From Mimachlamys varia (lineage: Eukaryota; Mollusca; Bivalvia; Pectinida; Pectinidae): DNA of 64,000 nt. A model generated the notes under the pieces. The model was not told the DNA's origin. It searched no databases and saw only the letters and a list, made by a program, of their open reading frames with translations. Made by a program: the position numbers and the translations under genes. Within the stretch, counting starts at the first letter, position 1. Each line of letters begins with the position of its first letter. Shown here one piece after another: positions 57,900 through 64,000 of the stretch. The stretch spans positions 4,912,701 to 4,976,700 of the forward strand of contig OX392541.1 of the NCBI GenBank assembly GCA_947623455.1. The letters run 5' to 3'.

Positions 57900-58517
57900 A
57901 ACTCTTGACAGATAATGCTCAGGACTGGAACAGCTTCCTTCAACATAAAAGGATTCACCATCCATTCAGCACTTCTATTTTCACTTGGACATTCAAGGTT
58001 TCGATACCAAGCAAAATCTATGAAAAACTTCTCTGATGAAAAAAGGAATACATTTCGAATGGAGTTATTTGCACTCAAACTCATCATAATCTATGAAATC
58101 TCCATGGTTTCCAGGGATTTCCTTATCCAGATACACAACACACTACCTAATATTTTCGGAGGATCAGGTGTGTTTGGAGGACTCTAAGTTTGGTGACATG
58201 TACCTTCTTCCACCCATAGGCAGATGTACGTCCAGATGCCACATGATGAATTTGCATCACTAGGCCCTTCCTTGTGGAACACATACCTCACCTACATGCC
58301 ACTTACAGAAATCCTCAGACAAGTTGGTGATAGGCCCTTCTCAGGAATGCTTAACATAGTTCGTGCTGGTAGGCATACTCCAGGGGACATAGCAGCATCG
58401 AAACAGAGTATGCAAGACCCAAAAACCCTGCCAGGTCTACTCAAACCCAACTTCAGTTGCTATATTATCCAGATACATTTTAAGATACATTTTAATACTG
58501 CATGTTATGGAAATTGA
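57900..58517 (+). pseudogene. Helitron Pif1-like helicase fragment, inactive
   Basis: The open frame 57915-58187 holds LRTGTASFNIKGFTIHSALL and LFALKLIIIYEISMVSRDFL, ending IFGGSGVFGGL. This is the Pif1-family pattern (TG.AAFNI.G.TIHSAL, then LIIDEISM, then FGG). The Walker B Asp is Tyr (YEISM), and the Walker A region is not found. A frame change leads through GDMYLLPPIG (about 58193-58222) into LGPSLWNTYLTYMPLTEILR and NIVRAGRHTP (58224-58400), as in Helitron helicases. It then stops at 58517. Missing N-terminus, lost Walker B Asp and frameshifts make it a pseudogene. Confidence 0.85.
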
Positions 58518-58544
58518 ATAATACAATATGTCAGCCCTGTGTGA

Positions 58545-58665
58545 TGTAGACTGAGAAATTTCAAGCCGAGGGTAAGATTTATGAATTTTGGCACAAGGCG
58601 TTGCCAAGTGATATAACTCATGCATCTTATCCTTAGGGTTGAGATTTCTCTGTCTACATTATACA
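58545..58665. mobile_element. Short foldback MITE
   Basis: TGTAGACTGAGAAATTTCAA (58546-58565) pairs with TTGAGATTTCTCTGTCTACA (58639-58658) with two mismatches, and pairing continues inward through GGTAAGAT and ATCTTATCC with small bulges. It follows directly after the Helitron helicase remnant and could lie inside its 3' part. Confidence 0.65.
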
Positions 58666-59794
58666 GAGGTGATTGATTATTTTTCTCCCACACTTTCCTA
58701 TCGTTAAATAAGTTGTAATTTTAACTCAGTGTATCGCGCCATCTTCAATGACATGCAATGTGTGGCGAAATTTGTGACCTTTTTTTCTGGTAACACTGCA
58801 TACGAGTAAAGTGATGACATGACACAAGAATAATGGCGCGTGTGAGCGGTCTATTCCCTACCCTGGTAAAAGACAGGTTTATCTGTTCCTAATACACTGT
58901 AGTAAAACTGGAAATTTAACCTGTGAAGTGCGAGAGAAATAATGCTCTCTGACATTATGGTATTAAAATTACCTTGCTAACCATGGCAATTCCTTGTGTG
59001 TGTTAATGTCCATGTTTCAGACTATCAAAATTAAACTGATTGTAACTTCTTATAGACATTGAAATTGATTTCACTCGTCGGGGGGGGGCATTCATGTCTT
59101 ACATACATTTTCTTGTTTCAATTGTTGAAAAAAACCTGCAATAATGTCGGCATTTTTTTGTCATGTTTTTACATATCATGTCTACCTAAAGCGATTTTGA
59201 TTTCTGTCCCGAGAAGTGAAAAATTACATAAATAATTATGGGACATATATTGGACACTTTGATGCCTTATTTTATGACTATTTTAGAAAGAGAGCAAAAT
59301 GCGGTTTCTTTTTGAAGACTAAATACTTGTTTGATAGCATAACATTTTTATATAAAGCGTTAAAACGGTAAACAATTTCAAAACTAAATATTTTCTCATC
59401 AGATTAATAAGGGGTAGGGATAAGTTCAATTGTTTTTCTGAGTTACGAAAATAATTTAAATAATTTTGCTTCCATATTTTGAAAATAGTATTTTTTTTTC
59501 AATTATGAAAACAATGATACGTCCTCAGCTTTTGTGTAACGCTGATCGTTAACGTCCTGCATTTGTATGTAATTTTGAACTTTACCTTGGAACAATAATG
59601 TGCATGAGGAGCCAGTCGATTGCTGGCCTAACCTTATCCAAACCAACTCAAAAGAGGAGCTAGCAAACTTGACAGTCATACTGTGTTTAACCATTTCTAG
59701 TTCATTTTTGTTTACACCGCAATTCGAAAATACACTTGTAAAAATAAGCAAACATTATATCAGAATAGAATGTCTTTATGTATTAACACATAAC
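58666..59794. other. Unassigned intergenic sequence
   Basis: AT-rich with a G9 run near 59080. The minus-strand open frame at 59503-59751 has no recognisable motif. The Helitron 3' terminus (hairpin plus CTRR) should be in or before this stretch, but I could not identify it. Confidence 0.45.
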
Positions 59795-62700
59795 TACAAA
59801 TAGGTCATTAGTCCTTACTTCAAATAGGTCATTAGTCATTACTATAAATAGGTCATTGGTCCTTACTACAAATAGGTCATTAGTCATTACTATAAATAGG
59901 TCATTAGTTCTTACTACAAATAGGTGATTAGTCCTTACTGCAAATAGGTCATTAGTTCTTACGGCAAATAGGTCATTAGTCCTTACTACAAATAGGTCAT
60001 TAGTTCTTACTACAAATAGGTCATTAGTTCTTACTACAAATAGGTCATTAGTCCTTACTACAAATAGGTCATTAGTTCTTACTACAAATAGGTCATTAGT
60101 TCTTACTACAAATAGGTCATTAGTTCTTACTACAAATAGGTCATTAGTCCTTACTACAAATAGGTCATTAGTCATTACTACAAATAGGTCATTAGTCCTT
60201 ACTACAAATATGTCATTAGTCCTTACTACAAATAGGTCATTAGTCCTTACTACAAATATGTCATTAGTCTTTACTTTAAATAGGTCATTAGTCCTTACTA
60301 CAAATATGTCATTAGTCCTTACTACAAATAGGTCGTTAGTCCTTACTACAAATAGGTCATTAGTTCTTACTACAAATAGGTCATTAGTTCTTACTACAAA
60401 TAGGTCACTAGTCCTTACTACAAATAGGTCATTAGTCCTTACTACAAATAGGTCATTAGTCCTTACTACAAATAGGTCATTAGTTCTTACTACAAATAGG
60501 TCATTAGTTCTTACTACAAATAGGTCATTAGTCCTTACTACAAATATGTCATTAGTCCTTACTACAAATATGTCATTAGTCCTTACTACAAATGGGTCAT
60601 TAGTTCTTACTACAAATAGGTCATTAGTTCTTACTACAAATAGGTCATTAGTCCTTACTACAAATATGTCATTAGTCCTTATTACAAATAGGTCATTAGT
60701 CCTAACTACAAATAGGTCATTAGTCCTTACTACAAATAGGTCATTAGTTCTTACTACAAATAGGTCATTAGTCCTTACTACAAATATGTCATTAGTCCTT
60801 ACTACAAATAGGTCTTTAGTCCTTACTACAAATAGGTCATTGGTCCTTACTGCAAATAGGTCATTAGTCCTTACAACAAATAGGTCATTTGTCCTTACTA
60901 CAAATAGGTCATTAGTCCTTACTATAAATAGGTCATTAGTCCTTACTTCAAATAGGTCATTAGTTCTTATTACAAATATGTCATTAGTCCTTACTACAAA
61001 TAGGTCATTAGTCCTTACTTTAAATAGGTCATTAGTCCTTACTTCAAATAAGTCATTAGTCCTTACTATAAATAGGTCATTAGTCCTTACTACAAATAGG
61101 TCATTAGTTCTTACTACAAATAGGTCATTAGTCATTACTGCAAATAGGTCATTAGTCTTTACTTTAAATAGGTCTTTACTTTAAATAGGTCATTAGTCCT
61201 TACTACAAATAGGTCATTAGTTCTTACTACAAATAGGTCATTAGTCCTTACTACAAATAGGTCATTAGTTCTTACTACAAATAGGTCATTAGTCCTTACT
61301 GCAAATAGGTCATTAGTCCTTACTACAAATAGGTCATTAGTCATTACTATAAATAGGTCATTAGTTCTTACTACAAATAGGTCATTAGTCATTACCACAA
61401 ATATGTCATTAGTTCTTACTACAAATATGTCATTAGTCCTTACTACAAATATGTCATTAGTCCTTACTACAAATAGGTCATTAGTCCTTACTACAAATAG
61501 GTCATTAGTCATTACTATAAATAGGTCATTAGTTCTTACTACAAATAGGTCATTAGTCATTACCACAAATATGTCATTAGTTCTTACTACAAATATGTCA
61601 TTAGTCATTACCACAAATATGTCATTAGTCCTTACTACAAATAGGTCATTAGTCATTACCACAAATACGTCATTAGTTCTTACTACAAATAGGTCATTAG
61701 TTCTTACTACAAATAGGTCATTAGTCCTTACTACAAATAGGTCATTAGTTCTTACTACAAATAGGTCATTAGTCCTTACTACAAATAGGTCATTAGTTCT
61801 TACTACAAATAGGTCATTAGTCATTACTGCAAATAGGTCATTAGTCTTTACTTTAAATAGGTCTTTACTTTAAATAGGTCATTAGTCCTTACTACAAATA
61901 GGTCATTAGTTCTTACTACAAATAGGTCATTAGTCCTTACTACAAATAGGTCATTAGTTCTTACTACAAATAGGTCATTAGTCCTTACTACAAATAAGTC
62001 ATTAGTCATTACTATAAATAGGTTATTAGTCATTACTACAAATAGGTCATTAGTTCTTACTACAAATAGGTCATTAGTTCTTACTACAAATAGGTCATTA
62101 GTTCTTACTACAAATAGGTCATTAGTCCTTACTACAAATAGGTCATTAGTTCTTACTACAAATAGGTCATTAGTTCTTACTACAAATAGGTCATTAGTCC
62201 TTACTACAAATATGTCATTAGTCCTTATTACAAATAGGTCATTAGTCCTTACTACAAATAGGTCATTAGTTCTTACTACAAATAGGTCATTAGTTCTTAC
62301 TATAAATAGGTCATTAGTCCTTACTACAAATAGGTCATTAGTCCTTACTACAAATAGGTCATTAGTTCTTACTACAAATAGGTCATTAGTTCTTACTACA
62401 AATAGGTCATTAGTCCTTACTACAAATAAGTCATTAGTCATTACTATAAATAGGTCATTAGTTCTTACCACAAATAGGTCATAAGTCCTACTACAAATAG
62501 GTCATAAGTCTTACTATAAATAGGTCTTTCGTTCTACTACAAAGAGGTCATTAGTTCTTACTACAAAGAGGTCATTAGTTCTTACTACAAATATGTCATT
62601 AGTCCTAACTTCAAATAGGTCATTAGTTCTTACTACAAATATGTCATTAGTCATTACTACAAATATGTCATTAGTCCTAACTTCAAATAGGTCATTAGTT

Positions 62701-63063
62701 CTTACTACAAATATGTCATTAGTCCTTACTACAAATAGGTCATTAGTCCTTACCACAAATAGGTCATTAGTCATTACTACAAATATGTCATTAGTCCTAA
62801 CTTCAAATAGGTCATTAGTTCTTACTACAAATATGTCATTAGTCCTTACTACAAATAGGTTATTAGTCATTACTACAAATAGGTCATTAGTCATTACTAT
62901 AAATAGGTCATTAGTCTTTACTACAAATAGGTCATTAGTCCTTACTATAAATAGGTTATTAGTCATTACTACACATAGGTCATTGCATGGTCCTTACAAC
63001 AAATAGGTCATTAGTCCTTACTATAAATAGGTCATTAGTCCTTACTACAAATAGGTCATTTGT
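59795..63063. repeat. 24-bp tandem array, about 3.3 kb
   Basis: About 135 units of AATAGGTCATTAGTCCTTAC then TACA, with GTTCTTAC, GTCATTAC, AATATGTC and CTTCAAATAGG variants. A block containing the unusual tandem TCTTTACTTTAAATAGG recurs at about 61150-61185 and 61840-61875, showing a segmental duplication with an offset of about 690 bp. Because 24 is a multiple of 3 and the unit has no stop in one frame on each strand, very long open frames exist: up to 450 codons on minus (unit TNDLFVVR) and 324 on plus (unit NRSLVLTT). Variant positions change amino acids freely, so I regard them as non-coding. Confidence 0.97.
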
Positions 63064-63170
63064 CCGAAATGCATTATGATGCAAACAATGTTTACCAAGC
63101 TTTTTTATCGTCAAATTGAAGTTTTTTTTTATATAAAAGCATTTGTTGGATATTTAATCAGACTGGATAG

Positions 63171-64000
63171 CTAGCTGGGTGCTGGATTCCGACAATAACA
63201 ATATGGCTTTACCTCGCTCTCTTGAACACAGTGAGATTGGTTGCCGTACCTATTTCTCCGACTTATATGGTCCCACACAACAATTCTTCCATCACTATGT
63301 TCGGTAAGTGAACTTTCGAACTTGGCCAGACCCGGAATGGTACTTATCATCATACGGTATTGTTTGCTAGCTATATGGGTTGATTTACTATGCCAAAGAC
63401 TATACCAAGTAAACTGTTTCGATTCTTCAAATGGGATGAAATTGGATTCAATCTTTTGAGCATTTTCTACGTTGTGTAATGATAATAGCTTACATTGTGG
63501 ATATTCTGGATTAAATTTTGAATTAATTTGTTCGACAATTTTCTCGCCAAACTTGATGAGCTTATGACGAGGAACGTTGGCAGGGGTATATTTATGGCAC
63601 GGGCAGTATTCCTGTCGGATTCCTGCGTCCTCACATGTTCGGGCAGCGGGGATTTCCCCAAACAAACTCCTGCCGACTTGTTCAGATTTGGTTGCACTAG
63701 ACATTGAAAACGTTCCTCTGAGAATGTCCACCATTGTAAAGTATGTATCAAAGTGTGACGTCAGCATCTGCGAATTGTGACGCAAGGTTTTCTCTACATC
63801 AGGATACTTAGTTTTCAAATATGGCGGCAGAGCAACAACAAAAATAGGCATCCTCTCCTCCACCCGTCCAATGACAGTATTCCGAATTTCGTTAAGATTG
63901 GAGCCATGGTCACCAAGAAAAATCAGTATGGTGTTATTCAAATGTCCATTGTTATTTGACCATTCAAAGAAATCCCTAAACTGATCGTCTGCCAACCCGA
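63171..64000 (-). CDS. Second DUF229-family gene, C-terminal part (runs off the window)
   Basis: The last 276 codons of a paralogue of 41321-43279. Nucleotide and protein sequences are nearly identical: within the shared stretch I count only a few changes (for example LRGTFSMSS for LRGKFSRSS, RHKLIKF for RHTLIKF, EESKQF for EEPKQF). GDHG, EERMP and SHFDTYFTMVDIL are all kept. The C-terminus differs: CVQESEVKPYCYCRNPAPS instead of CVHGSEIKAFCFCGG, with the cysteines conserved. The 5' part lies beyond 64000. There is no premature stop, so it may be a working gene. It is immediately followed (on its 3' side) by the 24-bp array. Confidence 0.85.
   Translation of the reverse strand, partial: GLADDQFRDFFEWSNNNGHLNNTILIFLGDHGSNLNEIRNTVIGRVEERMPIFVVALPPYLKTKYPDVEKTLRHNSQMLTSHFDTYFTMVDILRGTFSMSSATKSEQVGRSLFGEIPAARTCEDAGIRQEYCPCHKYTPANVPRHKLIKFGEKIVEQINSKFNPEYPQCKLLSLHNVENAQKIESNFIPFEESKQFTWYSLWHSKSTHIASKQYRMMISTIPGLAKFESSLTEHSDGRIVVWDHISRRNRYGNQSHCVQESEVKPYCYCRNPAPS

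Noticed and set aside
59783..61135. 450-codon minus-strand open frame made of TNDLFVVR repeats, with a 324-codon plus-strand counterpart at 60210-61184
   Set aside because: Both strands are open because the 24-bp unit is a multiple of 3 without stops. Variants change residues freely (V to I, A, E, K), with no sign of protein constraint.

Overview
The window is eukaryotic, very probably from a bivalve or related mollusc (inferred; no ribosomal or mitochondrial marker is present). The reasons are intron signals, a tRNA-derived SINE with a 13-bp target duplication, several LINE families, a decayed Helitron, mollusc 'pearl'-like elements with central tandem cores, and two animal genes. It reads as a repeat-rich, AT-rich accessory region with few genes.

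Host genes. (1) An ankyrin-repeat and SOCS-box (ASB-type) gene on the + strand (CDS 6729-7898). Its 3' splice site lies 10 bases before the ATG, and a plausible TATA box and non-coding exon 1 lie at 2129-2237. (2) A complete intronless DUF229-family gene, an alkaline-phosphatase-fold membrane protein, on the - strand (41321-43279). (3) A near-identical second DUF229 copy (63171 to past the window end, - strand), about 21.9 kb away in the same orientation.

Tandem arrays make up about 24 kb (38%) of the window. They are a 21/27-bp minisatellite (2.7-4.35 kb), a 145-bp core inside a pearl-like element (8.19-9.62 kb), a 17-bp array (10.0-10.4 kb), a 53-bp satellite (13.8-21.36 kb), a 46/33-bp satellite (25.3-34.47 kb), a 31-bp array (49.47-50.22 kb) and a 24-bp array (59.8-63.06 kb). 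Many long open frames here exist only because the monomers lack stop codons.

Mobile-element remnants: a LINE fragment at 13.1-13.85 kb whose 3' UTR holds the founding sequence of the 53-bp satellite; a nearly full-length but dead LINE (35.16-38.65 kb, - strand), interrupted by a TTAA-flanked MITE and by a 152-bp insert; two fragments of another reverse-transcriptase element (39.2-39.98 and 56.2-56.8 kb); L1-like and CR1/L2-like remnants at 52.2-53.4 kb; and a decayed Helitron (about 53.4-58.5 kb, + strand) with peptidase, HUH Rep and Pif1-like helicase fragments, itself carrying nested insertions. Several foldback or MITE-type palindromes lie between.

The strongest observations are the birth of a 7.6-kb satellite from a retrotransposon 3' end, nested insertions whose removal restores reading frames, pearl-like elements whose every core unit carries paired nuclear-receptor-type half-sites, and a SINE broken exactly at a hairpin junction.
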